Positions 12,482 to 23,077 of a stretch of DNA of 64,000 nucleotides are shown in pieces (within the stretch, counting starts at the first letter, position 1; every line of letters starts with the position of its first letter). The DNA is from Argentina anserina. Taxonomy: Eukaryota > Streptophyta > Magnoliopsida > Rosales > Rosaceae. Below the pieces are notes generated by a model. It did not search any database, was not told the DNA's origin, and was given only the letters and a program-made list of their open reading frames with translations. The position numbers and the translations under genes are program-made. The stretch is taken from the NCBI RefSeq assembly GCF_933775445.1, contig NC_065872.1, positions 8,184,001-8,248,000 of the forward strand, given 5' to 3'.

Positions 12482-15144
12482 TACTCTGTTTCAGAAACAG
12501 AGTTTTCTGTTTTCTGTGTTATGAGCTTTTGGTTTCTGTGCTTGTTGCGTCTGGGGCTTTTCACAGAATGGGCTAGCTAGCTAGTTGGTTTACATTTATG
12601 GAACAAGATAAAACAAATATCAAGGTTAATGGAAAACAGTGAGTGTTTTCCAGTATTAAAACTCTGGAGTCCCCAACAGTTAAATTAGTCATTGTTTGCG
12701 GAAAGTCTCTATTGTCGATATAGTGCTTCAATGAAAACTATGCACCCGAAATTCTACGGCCGTCATTATACAACGTTTAGTGGAGTAAAGAAGTAATATC
12801 AATTGTCAACCACATAATTTTAAGCTGTTTAACTATGTGTGCAATGTGTAGTATATTATACGTTAACGGATTAACCGATTCATGGCATGAGTCTTAATGC
12901 TCCAGAGTACCATAGAAGACAAGAAAAATGAAGGGTAAATTCTTTCCATGGTATTTGAGGTATGGTCAATTGGACAGTTTGATACTCGATGTTTGGTATC
13001 TTGGTATGTCATATTTTAAATATCAAGTATTAAAATGTCCAAAAATGAATTTGAAGGTGAATGTAGCATGAGCTTTGTGATAGGTTTGATTGGGGGTAAG
13101 ATTAATTAAGAGAAAGTAGCACTCAACAGTCAACATCACACGTGAGACACCACTAGACTTGGACTCAGAGTTATTCTGCCATTATAACCAATGTTGCAGA
13201 GGTTACAGTTTTGACTATGCCTTCCATAACATCTATACCTATAAATATCATTTTCTTCCAAATTTGAAAAATTCTTAAAACTGTGTTCTGGGTTCCTTTG
13301 TTTAATTTTTTGTTGCAGTTTTGAAAAGTGAGAGGCCGTTGAGTACAAACTAAGATGGAACAAGCCATGGGATCAGTGATGTTCTTGGTTTTTCATTGGT
13401 AATTGCTTGCCTATGATCCATCTCCATTTGTAACGTACTGCCTTTGATTAAAGAGGGGTGGAGGTACATTGACAAGTCTAATTATCGAGGAGGAAGACAA
13501 TTGGAAAAGCTGCAGAGGAATATACGAAGATCATGCTCACAATAAACGTGTTTCAGAGATTCGAAATCTGATCTCTATTAGCAGTTATAGGTACGTAATA
13601 CATTGCCTCACTACGAAGATAAACTAAGTGCTTGTAGTTGTAAACTAATGTTGCTAGCTAGTTGTTACATCATGAAGTTGTATCCAACGTATTAAGTTAG
13701 TATATGATCACGAATTTTCGATCATCAAGTTGTATTTGTACCAACTTAAATAAGCAGAGATTTCATTAAATATACATTTTTATTATAGAAAAATATTATT
13801 AGATATCAATGATTGAAAATTCTATAATAAATATTGGTTCCCTACATTTATTTACCTAGTCTCGTTTTTTTAGGATACCTAGTCTCGTTCTTAACTAGTG
13901 TAAGATGTTTTTTTTTTCATTTCTTGTAGAGAAAAGTTACTACTTACAACTAGCCGTTCTCGATTCACAGTCTCGTGCATAATTTCGTTGGCTTTGTTAA
14001 AACAAGATTACTCGTTGGGTTACTAAAACAAACTTGATCATCAACACCTTTGCAGTAATAGATGTGGATAAGAACTCAAGACGGCGAAGCACAAACTACA
14101 TTTAACCAACGTACAACGTTGAAGAGAACTTGGCTTTTGCTAAAGAAGAATATATCTAGTTCTTTCACGACTAAATTTCCATGGTTACTTGGGCTCTGGT
14201 TTAACGTCGTGTTCTGTCTCTTCTCTATAACGAAGCGAATCTCTAAGCGGATCAGATCACTCACTTCCGTTGTCGCTGTCATGTCCGATAGAAACGTCAC
14301 CTTAACCAGACACATATTATGTCCCATAATTTTTTTTCCATATCTTTCATCCTTTTGGCTTTGCCCTAAGCTGACCTGTCGACCCCCCATTGGTAGAAAC
14401 GATACCGTATCCCACCCCTCTTGACTATACCCTATGCGCGGGACCAGTGGAGAATCGGTGTCGCCATCAATAGACGTCACGCACGTCGGATCGGAGATCA
14501 AAGATGGATCGGGATCACACGCCAAGTAATTGCCTCTGGTTCTGATTTTGGACGAGTAGTCATGATGATGATAAGATTATTGATCATGATCATGATCGTT
14601 TGAGTCTTCGAGGTGCTGGATTGTCAATCAGAGAGGTCAGAGGGTCATATTACTCATATATAGGTCGCTTGTGCGTCGGAGACTGAAGAGACTGATTTGA
14701 TTGGTGAGCAATGAAGTTCCTTAACCATGTTCATAGCTCATATCATGTGTTCAGGTTTAGTGCTAGGCTGCTAGCAGGGTTATGGAATATATGAACAAAT
14801 ATGATGACAATTTCATATACCATTCAAAATTCGCATGTATAAATAAGAAAAACTTGTGATTACGAATGGAGAATAACTTCATATCGGATTAATAAAAAAA
14901 GAATGAATTATACATGAAGTAATTCTCTCATCATAAAATGACATATTCTCGCGTGATGATGTGGAGTGTGCAAGATTTTTAAGTATCTTGAACACAATAT
15001 CAACTACTTGATTCTGGTACCAGCAGAGAGTGACGAACTTAATCAGGTTTTAATCCCAGAAATTCAACTTGATACCTGCTTGGCGCCTTGGCGCGGGAGT
15101 TGTTTGGTCATAGATCAAATGAGGTACCTTACGTCATTGAGATT
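12482..15144. other. bHLH promoter side and intergenic spacer
   Basis: The first few hundred bases upstream of 12481 are the 5' UTR and promoter of the minus-strand bHLH gene. The remainder to 15144 is AT-rich with no recognisable gene. A 149-codon minus frame (14076-14525) overlaps a 120-codon plus frame (14062-14424); neither shows a domain or splice context. The end of this stretch is the insertion site of the solo LTR. Confidence 0.6.
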
Positions 15145-15297
15145 ATAAGTGTAGAACGAGAATTTGAAAATAAATAAGAGTGAAGACACGTGTATAAATA
15201 AAATGTAATTTATTGATAATCAAACGTGGGGTTACAATCTTTATGAACTCCTCTGATTCTATTTCCGTATGTAATTTGGCTCAAGGGTGACATGCAC

Positions 15298-15572
15298 TTG
15301 ATCTTGAGAATTTGAGCTTGGATTTGGATTTGATGAAGAGCGAGCGATTTTGTACCTTAACGATTCTTCGTGGACTTGAGTTTGGATCTGGATTTGACGA
15401 AGAACGAGCGATTTGGTGGCTTGATGATTCTTCGTGGACTTGAGTTTGGATTTGGATTTGACGAAGAACGAGCGATTTGGTGGCTTGATGATTCTTCGTG
15501 GACTTGAGTTTGAATTTGGATTTGATGAAGAACGAGCGATTTGGTAGCTTGATGATTCTTCGTGGACTTGGG
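15298..15572. repeat. 64-bp tandem repeat (minisatellite) inside the solo LTR
   Basis: The word GATTCTTCGTGGACTTG starts at 15362, 15426, 15490 and 15554, so the period is exactly 64. A more diverged copy precedes them from about 15298. Because 64 is not a multiple of three, the reading frame rotates at each copy. The minus-strand frame 15281-15631 (116 codons) nevertheless stays open, so all three frames of the unit lack stops. Copies three units apart read alike: RRIIKLPNRSFFIKSKFKLK and RRIVKVQNRSLFIKSKSKLK. The frame starts about 40 bases after the LTR's TATA box. No known domain is seen. Confidence 0.9.
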
Positions 15573-15667
15573 AGACTTCGGGATTTCTCGAGAGTGATAT
15601 TGCTCAAGTGATTTTCTCTCTTCTTCCCCAATGTAAAAAATCCTCCCTCTCTTTATGTTGGAAGGGG

Positions 15668-15676
15668 TATTTATAG
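15668..15676 (-). promoter_or_regulatory. TATA box of the solo LTR
   Basis: Minus-strand CTATAAATA lies inside the LTR, about 400 bases from its 5' end on that strand, where an LTR promoter is expected. It is upstream of the tandem-repeat ORF. This is a sequence match only. Confidence 0.6.
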
Positions 15677-16088
15677 TGTCAAGACTTCTATTTTATAGAA
15701 TATTTTAATGACACTAAAAATAATAAATTTCTTAAATTGTATAATTAAATCAATATGTATTTTCTAATTAATTTAAAATTAGTTATGAAAATAACTAAAT
15801 TAAAAAGATTCAAATAATTGATTTAATTATAACCGTAAAAGAATTTATTAATTTAATCAAATGTCCGATTACCATTTCGATCGTCGATGACATTCAATTT
15901 CCGATTTAAGTCAGAATCACGTAGTTTTGATTATGATCATTCATTTGTGTGCTGACACGAGTTTTATTCGGATCCGCACCAACTTTGTTGACTTTTGGGT
16001 CACGTGTGCAATTTTGTCGGGTTTTTAGTCGATTTAATTATTTAATGAAGATGATTTACTTCATTAAATTTCTTGTGTCTACAATAAG

Positions 16089-16817
16089 TACTCACATGAA
16101 ATAGCTTGCAAAACCAATAGGGATTGCGTGCTTAATTGTATTAAGTTATGTTGAATTATTGGAAACTAAATGCTTCATTGCCGGACCTTCTATTTTAACA
16201 TGGATTCCATATGAGGGAAACAGTTTTAGATCGCCTAATTATGGCAGGAGTAGTCCCGAGAAATCAGGTATTATCGATGAACATAGCACTCTTTTATCAA
16301 AATGGGTCGGCTTATGGTAATTTGGACTCGTGATCAGGCTCAATGTGAAACATTGTAGTGTGGCAGCCCATGTCACTCCCTACGGCCTACGTGATCAGGT
16401 TTCTAGGACTAAACTCTGCGATAATATTGTGAACAATATCCTGATCCTCTCAAATTAATCGATATCGGACGCCTGCTTCCGATAACTCATAAGTAGATAC
16501 AACAATGCAATAAAAACCATAGGTTACTCGACAACTTGAATAAAATTATAAACAAGTTCACACACGAAAAATTCAAACAAATTAAACAGATACATTGAGA
16601 AAAAAAGGCTTTGATATCGCCTAAATCAAACACAAACCAAGTTCCGAAAGAGAGAACTCTCCAAAGTCCTACAATTATTGCTGGATTGTACAGAAAACAC
16701 TGGGGAATATAAATATTGAGTTTCAAAATGTATATGAGATTACCCTAAAAATGGTCACTGATTCTTTGAACTACAGGCACTACGAATTCGACTCATTGTA
16801 AAACGTTCCTTGATGGT
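16089..16817. other. intergenic, 3' flank of the B3 gene
   Basis: Spacer between the solo LTR and the B3-domain gene. The 79-codon minus frame at 16487-16726 is hydrophobic but has no domain or gene context. The part nearest 16817 is probably 3' UTR. Nothing else was recognised. Confidence 0.5.
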
Positions 16818-17570
16818 TCAAAGACCTTTAAGATCTTTCTTGACAATTACAAAGCAAAGGTTACCAGTTGCTACATTTCGGAACATCCACACCCTAACAA
16901 AATCTTCCTTCTCAACCAATTTGTGGTCAAAGCAGAAAGTTTTCCATCCCCCAGTCAAGACATGAATCTTGCCCGCCCAAAGTTTGAACACCATGGCATA
17001 CTCCTTACCTGCCAAATCATAAGTTGTGACTTGAATTCCTCTACCAAGATCTTCATTCTCATTCAACAATGGAACTAGGTGAGTTGTAACATGCTCTTTG
17101 CTCATAGCTAGCCTTGCCTGGTGTTTATTCACATCAGTAACTGTCAATTGCTTCTCATATGGCTTGCTACAAATTTGAATAAGGCTGTGTAGGCTACGGA
17201 CAGGTGGGAGATTGCAGCTGGGAGCATAGTTTCGACAATACAAGCCTTCCTGTTGTGCAACAATAATGGCTTCCGAGTGTTCTTCGGTTTCTAGGGCTTT
17301 TTGCTTGGTTCCAGCATCTGGGGATAAGCCAATTTGATAATCAAGAAACTTGCGTTTATAGGACACTAATATGTGTGTGCCTATTTCATGATTATCGACG
17401 GCATGCTTCATATAACAAAGATTGAAAACAGCCATCATAGCTTTGTCATCTCTCTCGCCCATTTGACTATCAGAGCTGCTCGTCTGTATATTCATATTTT
17501 CCATAGGAGCAAGATTGCAATTTTCTTTCGAGACTTCCTCTTGGCTTGTAGGCATAGTTTTTTCTCCCAA
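16818..17570 (-). CDS. B3 DNA-binding domain protein
   Basis: A single-exon, 250-residue protein starting MGEKTMPTSQEEVSKENC. The N-terminal 130 residues are low-complexity and without a domain. From about residue 136 a plant B3 domain follows: KPYEKQLTVTDVNKHQARLA (first strand and recognition loop), HVTTHLVPLLNENEDL, VTTYDLAGKEYAMVFKLWAG, then VLTGGWKTFCFDHKLVEKED and the closing strand VRVWMFRNVATGNLCFVIVK. The family most resembled is the small B3 group represented by Arabidopsis At2g31720-type proteins; these are nuclear and poorly characterised. The compact, late-positioned B3 fits that group rather than ARF or LAV proteins. Target genes cannot be inferred. The frame is open from ATG 17570 to its stop. 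Confidence 0.85.
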   Translation of the reverse strand: MGEKTMPTSQEEVSKENCNLAPMENMNIQTSSSDSQMGERDDKAMMAVFNLCYMKHAVDNHEIGTHILVSYKRKFLDYQIGLSPDAGTKQKALETEEHSEAIIVAQQEGLYCRNYAPSCNLPPVRSLHSLIQICSKPYEKQLTVTDVNKHQARLAMSKEHVTTHLVPLLNENEDLGRGIQVTTYDLAGKEYAMVFKLWAGKIHVLTGGWKTFCFDHKLVEKEDFVRVWMFRNVATGNLCFVIVKKDLKGL

Positions 17571-17902
17571 GTAAAGATCTCACCAGATGTGATATAAGGG
17601 AAGAATTATAAATGCAATTGATTTATGTTCTCCTAAATTTTCGTCTATGTAATCAAGAATACTAGGCTATGCTTCAAAGAAAATAAAATAACGTATAGTG
17701 TTTGATTCTAATTGCATTACAGTATAAATAATCGAATTGTACTACAACAAGGTTTGTCGGTGGGTCTAATTGTATTGGAAAATGAGGGTCAATGCAAGAA
17801 AAAAAAAACTATACCTAACATAAAGACATGAACAAAAACTTTTCCTTAACAAAAAAGAACGCAGGTTCGTCTAGGGTACATCGATGTATATCATACAGCA
17901 TG
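17571..17902. other. spacer between the B3 gene and the hAT element
   Basis: Presumed promoter and 5' UTR of the minus-strand B3 gene, ending at the hAT target site. No distinct element was recognised. Confidence 0.5.
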
Positions 17903-18434
17903 GGTTGAACCAGTGTTTTCAGATGCGACGCCGAGGCGTCGCCGGTGCGCGCTTGCCGGCGGAGCGAAGGAGAAAAGCCTCGCTGCCTCAAACCCAGGCG
18001 AGGCGATGGAAAGGCGACCGTCGGAGCGACGGAGCGACGGAACGAGCGGCGGAGCGATGCGAAGCGAATCGACTTCAATCGCGGGCCCAGAAGCTACCCA
18101 GGTCGCAGGTCGGTTTGGGTTGTTTGAGAGTGCTCCGAAGAGACCAGTGCTCCGGCCGGAACGTCGCCGCCTCGCAGGAGGCAGGACTTCTTCTCGGCTC
18201 GCATGATTCTTCAGGCTCCAAGAGACGACTTCTCGAGTGTTCCGGCCGTCGTCTTGATTGAAGAGACACCGGTGCTCCGGCCATCGCAGCCTCGCAGGAC
18301 CTCTTCATGGATCGCAGCATCGCACTTCCTGGGCTCGCAAAATCATTTCTTGGATCGCAGCAGCGGCGCGAGGGTCGGACCGAAGTGGAAGACAGAGACG
18401 AAGTGGAAGACGCAAATTTTTTTTTTTCTCTTGG

Positions 18435-18454
18435 CCAAAACGACGTCGTTTTGG
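18435..18454. promoter_or_regulatory. 20-bp perfect palindrome upstream of the transposase
   Basis: CCAAAACGACGTCGTTTTGG equals its own reverse complement and centres on an ACGT core of the kind bound by plant bZIP factors. A related imperfect palindrome (CCAAAACGGCTCCGTTTTG) follows within 20 bases. The location, about 400 bases before the transposase ATG, suggests a promoter element; function is inferred. Confidence 0.5.
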
Positions 18455-18851
18455 TACCTTTCATTTAACCAAAACGGCTCCGTTTTGCTTAGTCTCCGTT
18501 TTGCTTAGTTTCAAACGACAGAAAGGCTTTTAACAATTATACAAGTGAACCAAATTTCAACCTAGCATTCTATTATACTCTCTGCCTCCCTCATTCTCTC
18601 TGCCCTCTGCCCTCTGCCTCCGTGAGTCTCTTCCTCTCCATTGAAGATCAAAAATTTTGCTGCCTATAATTTGCCTATTTGAAACTTGAAGATTTACTTA
18701 GCTTTGAGGTTAGTCAACTTTAATCATTTTTAATAATTGATTTTATTTTTTCATATATTTGTTTGATTTTAGTTGACTACATACCATAAATTTGATTAAT
18801 AGTTTCTGAGAATTTGTTGTATGTGTTTGTTGGTGTTTGTGAATATTAGTC

Positions 18852-21467
18852 ATGAGTGAGAAAGGGGTAGATGGAAGAGATAAAGCATGGAAATTTACAA
18901 AAAAGATGGAAGGGGAGAAATATTTTAGATGTATTTTCTGTAATCAAGTATGCAGTGGCACTATTTCTAGACTTAAGCATCATTTAGCAGGTATTTCGGG
19001 TGGTATGAAAGCTTGTAATAAAGTCCCTTCTGATGTGAAGAATGAGTATCAATTAGCTATAAAAGACTTTAAGGATTTGAAATTTAAGAGATGTGCTATG
19101 CTCCGTGAGATTGGGGAAGGAATTGGTGGTGGAAGTGATAGTATAGATTCTCCATTAGAAGAATGTGGGAGTAGTGTTGCTCAACCAAAAATCAAAGGAC
19201 CACTTGATAGTTTTGTGTCTTCTCAACCTAGGCAAACCGTATTGAATGAAGCTTACAAAAAAGAGTTAAGAAAAGATGTTTGTCGGATGGTTGGGCGTTT
19301 TATGTTTTCTAGAGTGCTTCCTTTTAATACGGTTAATGATCCATTTTGGTTAGCTATGGTAGAGGGAATTGCCAAGTATGGTGTAGGGTTCAAGCCTCCT
19401 TCTATGCATGAATTAAGGACTTGGATTCTTAGGGAAGAAGTTGAAGATATTGATAAGTATTTGTTAGAGCATAAGAAAGCTTGGGAGAAGTATGGGTGTT
19501 CTATCATGTCGGATGGTTGGACCGATGGAAAAGGTAGAGTACTTCTTAATTTTCTTGTGAATAGCCCGGCGGGTACTTTCTTTTTGAAGTCCATTGATGC
19601 ATCCGGTAGTGTAAAAAATGGTAGTTTAATGCTAAAGTATTTAGATGAAGTGGTTAGAGAAGTTGGGGAAGATAATGTAGTTCAAATAATCACCGATAAT
19701 GCATCAAATTATAAAAATGCGGGCCTTAGACTTATGCAAAGGAGGTTGAAGTTGTGGTGGACTCCATGTGCATCACATTGTATTGATCTTATGCTTGAAG
19801 ATATTAGCAAGCTAATCATCTTTGAGAAGACCATTGCAAGTGCTAAGAAAGTGGTGAAGTTTCTCTATGGTCACACTTGGGTCCTTTCTCTCATGAGGGA
19901 ATTCACAAACAACAGTGAGATCATTCGTCCGGCGGTAACTCGCTTTGCAACTTCCTTTCTCACCCTTCAAAGTATCTATAACCAAAAACAACCTCTTCAA
20001 ATGATGTTTAACAGCAAGAAGTGGATTGATGGTCCTTTTGTAAAAAGTCATGAAGGCATAGGGGCTCGTGCAATTGTTCTATTTCAAAAGAATTTTTGGA
20101 GTGATGTTGCATTTTGTGTGAAGGGTGTGATGCCATTAGTGTGTGTTTTGAGGGAGGTTGATTCGGAGGTAAGACCTGCTATGGGCTACATATATGAATT
20201 AATGGATGCCGCAAAGGAGAAGATTGCATTTGGATTGAAGAAGAACCCTAGACATTATCAACCAATTTGGAACAAAATTGATGCAAGGTGGACTCCTCAA
20301 CTACATCAACCTTTGCATGCTGCCGGATATTTTCTAAACCCTCAACTACATTATGAAGACAACTTCTCAACTGTTTTAGAAGTCAAGAAAGGATTGCATG
20401 AATGCATGGATAGAATGATGTCATTTGAGGATCGGCTAAAGGCTGATATCCAATTGGAGATGTTTGATAAATGCCTTGGAGAGTTTGGAAGTAAGATAGC
20501 AATACATTCCAGGAAGCTAAGAAGTCCAGGTAATGCCTCATATATTATTCTTTACAATTGTCTATATTTTATTATTTACAACTTAAATATACTTTATATT
20601 TTCAGCGAGTTGGTGGGAGCGTTTTGGAGAGGAAACACCTGAGTTGACAAAGTTTGCTATCCGTGTACTTAGCCTAACATGTAGTGCCTCTGGATGCGAG
20701 AGGAATTGGAGTACCTTTGAGTCGGTAAGGAATTGCTTAATCATTACCAATTTATATAATCAGTAGCATATTTATGTTATCTAAATTTATTTTTATGTTT
20801 ATTTTAGATTCACACTAAGAAAAGGAACCGACTTGAGCACAAAAGATTAAATGCATTGGTTTATGTCAAGTACAACTCTTTACTAAGGGAAAGAAACATT
20901 AGAAGACGAGTGAAGAAGCTTGATCCCATTTTAGTGGAAGAAATCGATTCCGATGATGAATGGATATCAGAGGTGGAAGATCCTATATTGCCAAATGATC
21001 TCTCTTGGCTTGAAGAAGGTGTGTTTGAGGTGGAAGCTATAAGGAATGTACCGATTGAATGTTATGAACAAAATTTGTCAACTAGAGTTCCTATATGTGT
21101 AGAGCCACTAGATGAGCCAACAATAGATGATGTTCCTTTGTCGGATGATGACATGAGATTTGATGAGCCCTCTTACGCACATTCTTCTAAAAGGAAGAAT
21201 GTTGAAAGCTCAAGTAAGTACTTTCTTATTCATCCTCATGTTATTTAGTTTGTTTAAAATATACGTATCAATCCATATTTATACTAGTACGTTTTTTTAG
21301 GTAAAGAAAAATCCAAATCCAAGAAGAAAATGAAAACATTGGATTCATTACTTAGGAATGAAGATGAGATTGAAGACCTTACTTTACATCCACATATTGA
21401 TGCATTGAACATTGATGATTGTAATGATATTCATGTGGGTGTGAGTGGATATGACGATGAAGATTGA
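18852..21467 (+). CDS. hAT-family transposase (BED finger, DUF659, hAT dimerisation)
   Basis: Cuts and pastes the hAT element by a DDE/RNase H-like mechanism; expected nuclear. Exons are 18852-20529, 20606-20724, 20808-21213 and 21301-21467; all introns are GT..AG and the phases match, giving 789 residues. The N-terminus has a BED-type zinc finger (FRCIFCNQVCSGTISRLKHH). The catalytic core shows SDGWTDGKG with the first Asp and VVQIITDNASNYKNAG with the second. A CERNWSTFE motif carrying the likely catalytic Glu lies in the dimerisation region, after SWWERFGEETPEL. The acidic tail ends HVGVSGYDDED. The single long frame runs on into intron 1 past 20529 if unspliced. No premature stop or frameshift was found. 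Confidence 0.93.
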
Positions 21468-21760
21468 ACAAGAAGATTGAACGCATTGAAGTGTAGCTGT
21501 TGCATTTAATTTAGTATGACTCTATATATTAATTCTATAATTTGATTAGAACCTTATTTTGGATGAATGTTGTGGTTATAATGACATATTTACATATTTT
21601 GAAGGATATTCATATTATTTGAAAACGTATTGTATTAAATTAATGTTTGTTGGAAAGGCGATCGCCTTAAATCGCCTTTGCACGCCGATGCTCTCGCCTT
21701 GTGAGGCTTGACCATGTCGCCTTCGCCTTCGCTTTCGCATCTGAAAACATTGGGTTGAAC

Positions 21761-23077
21761 GGCTGACAGGGACTGTCAGCTTTTGCACGCAGTGGTGGTG
21801 GTGGGATTGTGCGGTCGGATGTGCTGGCGTATACCATACAGCGGCGTATGATAGATTTTTCCAAAGAACGCGCTCCAAGCGTTTGGGTTTGACAACTTTG
21901 CTGTCGTATTTAATCGTTCTCGTCCGGCTGCACGGCGACGTTGGCTTTGGCATCTGGCCTCGCCAACGTGAGCCATGTGTGGTCGGACGAGATTTGTGCT
22001 CGGGGATTTGGTCTAGTGATTGGAGGATAGGAAGGAATTGTGCCATGGTTTCTGGTTTTTAGTTTGGGATGGTGATTGCAGGTGGAATGGGTGCGCAACA
22101 GACGACGTTTGGGTGTGGGATGCCAATCGTGTTCCCGGATTTCGTAGCAAGGATTAAAGAGGATGGCGAGTGTGGGCATCTTATCTCTGGTGTCTCTCGG
22201 TATCAGGGATTCAGGCGCTCATGGTTTGGGATTGCGGTGGAGGAGGACGGGTGCTGCGAGATCTATGATAACGGCTTTTGTTTGGCAACAATTCGGGTAC
22301 ACGTCCCCCATTGTAGTCAACAATTTCATTAATAAATACCTAAGATAAATACATGAACAATACATTCACAAAGTGAGAGATTATTTAGCTAACGGAGAGA
22401 AAAGTCAACAATAAGAACTTAAAATCAAGATCCATGTAAGAAGAATAAACTTAGGTATTGGACCTTGATCATCTTCCTATGAAAATCCTCAGCTTCATTA
22501 ATAAAAATCAATACCATAAATTAGAGCCGCAACATGTGTAGTGCACCATAGGCGTCTAGGATGACCGCAAATGGAACATACAAACAATATGAAAGTGAAA
22601 AACTGAAAATTATGTATTTTTGGCCGATTATGTTTAGAGGGTAAAAGAGAGAATACATTTTTATAAAAACTACATGAGGTACATATAGTAAATTGGGAGG
22701 TGCAACTAGAATGACTCTTGTTCATTCACAATGGTATGCAAATCAAGATTCAACAATAGTCTGAATCTGACAAAATTTGAAAAAGATTTATTAGTTATTA
22801 AGGTTTGATTATCTAGTTTCTTTGGTAATTTAGTCCCTTAATTAATAAAGAAAGCGGCAATTACTTGATTCTTCGAAACGATGACAGCAACATGAGCACA
22901 TCTTGTCCTACCTTTCTTTGTATTTATGGTTCGTTGAAGAAGACGTACCTTCACATGTATGTAACTTGTAGCTTTTTTCATTACCTAGTTCACGACTATT
23001 TCCAACGTACCACAAAATCTTAAAACACCTCCAGAAAAATCCTTTGGACTTATAATCGTTTAGCTCAAAAACACTTA
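21761..23077. other. intergenic, F-box gene promoter side
   Basis: The first ~550 bases are GC-richer, with overlapping frames on both strands (for example plus 22069-22332, minus 21910-22179), none with a recognised domain. This could be a decayed gene but cannot be named. From 22340 the sequence is AT-rich, leading into the 5' UTR of the F-box gene. Confidence 0.45.

Larger units (their letters stand above)
15150..16083 (-). mobile_element. solo LTR of a retrotransposon
   Basis: A 934-bp unit begins TGTAGA and ends TCTACA, a perfect 6-bp terminal inverted repeat with canonical TG..CA ends. It is flanked on both sides by the same five bases, ATAAG (15145-15149 and 16084-16088), which is a target-site duplication. 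No gag-pol sequence or second LTR is nearby, so this is what LTR-LTR recombination leaves behind. Orientation is minus: a TATA box (CTATAAATACC) is read on the minus strand at about 15668-15676, and an AATAAA-like signal (ATCAATAAATTAC) lies further downstream near 15208-15220. The superfamily cannot be set from an LTR alone; Ty3/gypsy-like is a guess. Confidence 0.92.
17911..21752 (+). mobile_element. complete autonomous-type hAT DNA transposon
   Basis: A 3842-bp element. The left terminus CAGTGTTTTCAGATGCGA (17911-17928) is matched by the inverted right terminus TCGCATCTGAAAACATTG (21735-21752), 17 of 18 positions. Both sides carry the same 8-bp target duplication GGTTGAAC (17903-17910 and 21753-21760), the hallmark length for hAT insertions. 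Inside is a four-exon transposase that reads open throughout. The left subterminal region is GC-rich with repeated GGAGCGA and AGGCGA words; the right subterminal region also carries AGGCGA/TCGCCT words. The exact target duplication and open gene indicate a recent insertion that may still be mobile. Confidence 0.95.

Noticed and set aside
14062..14525. Overlapping 149-codon (minus) and 120-codon (plus) frames
   Set aside because: Neither has a recognisable domain, splice context or family resemblance; long antisense frames in mixed-composition DNA arise by chance.
21615..22348. Cluster of frames on both strands after the hAT element
   Set aside because: The left part overlaps the hAT right arm. 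The rest is GC-rich without a domain; a decayed gene is possible but cannot be supported.
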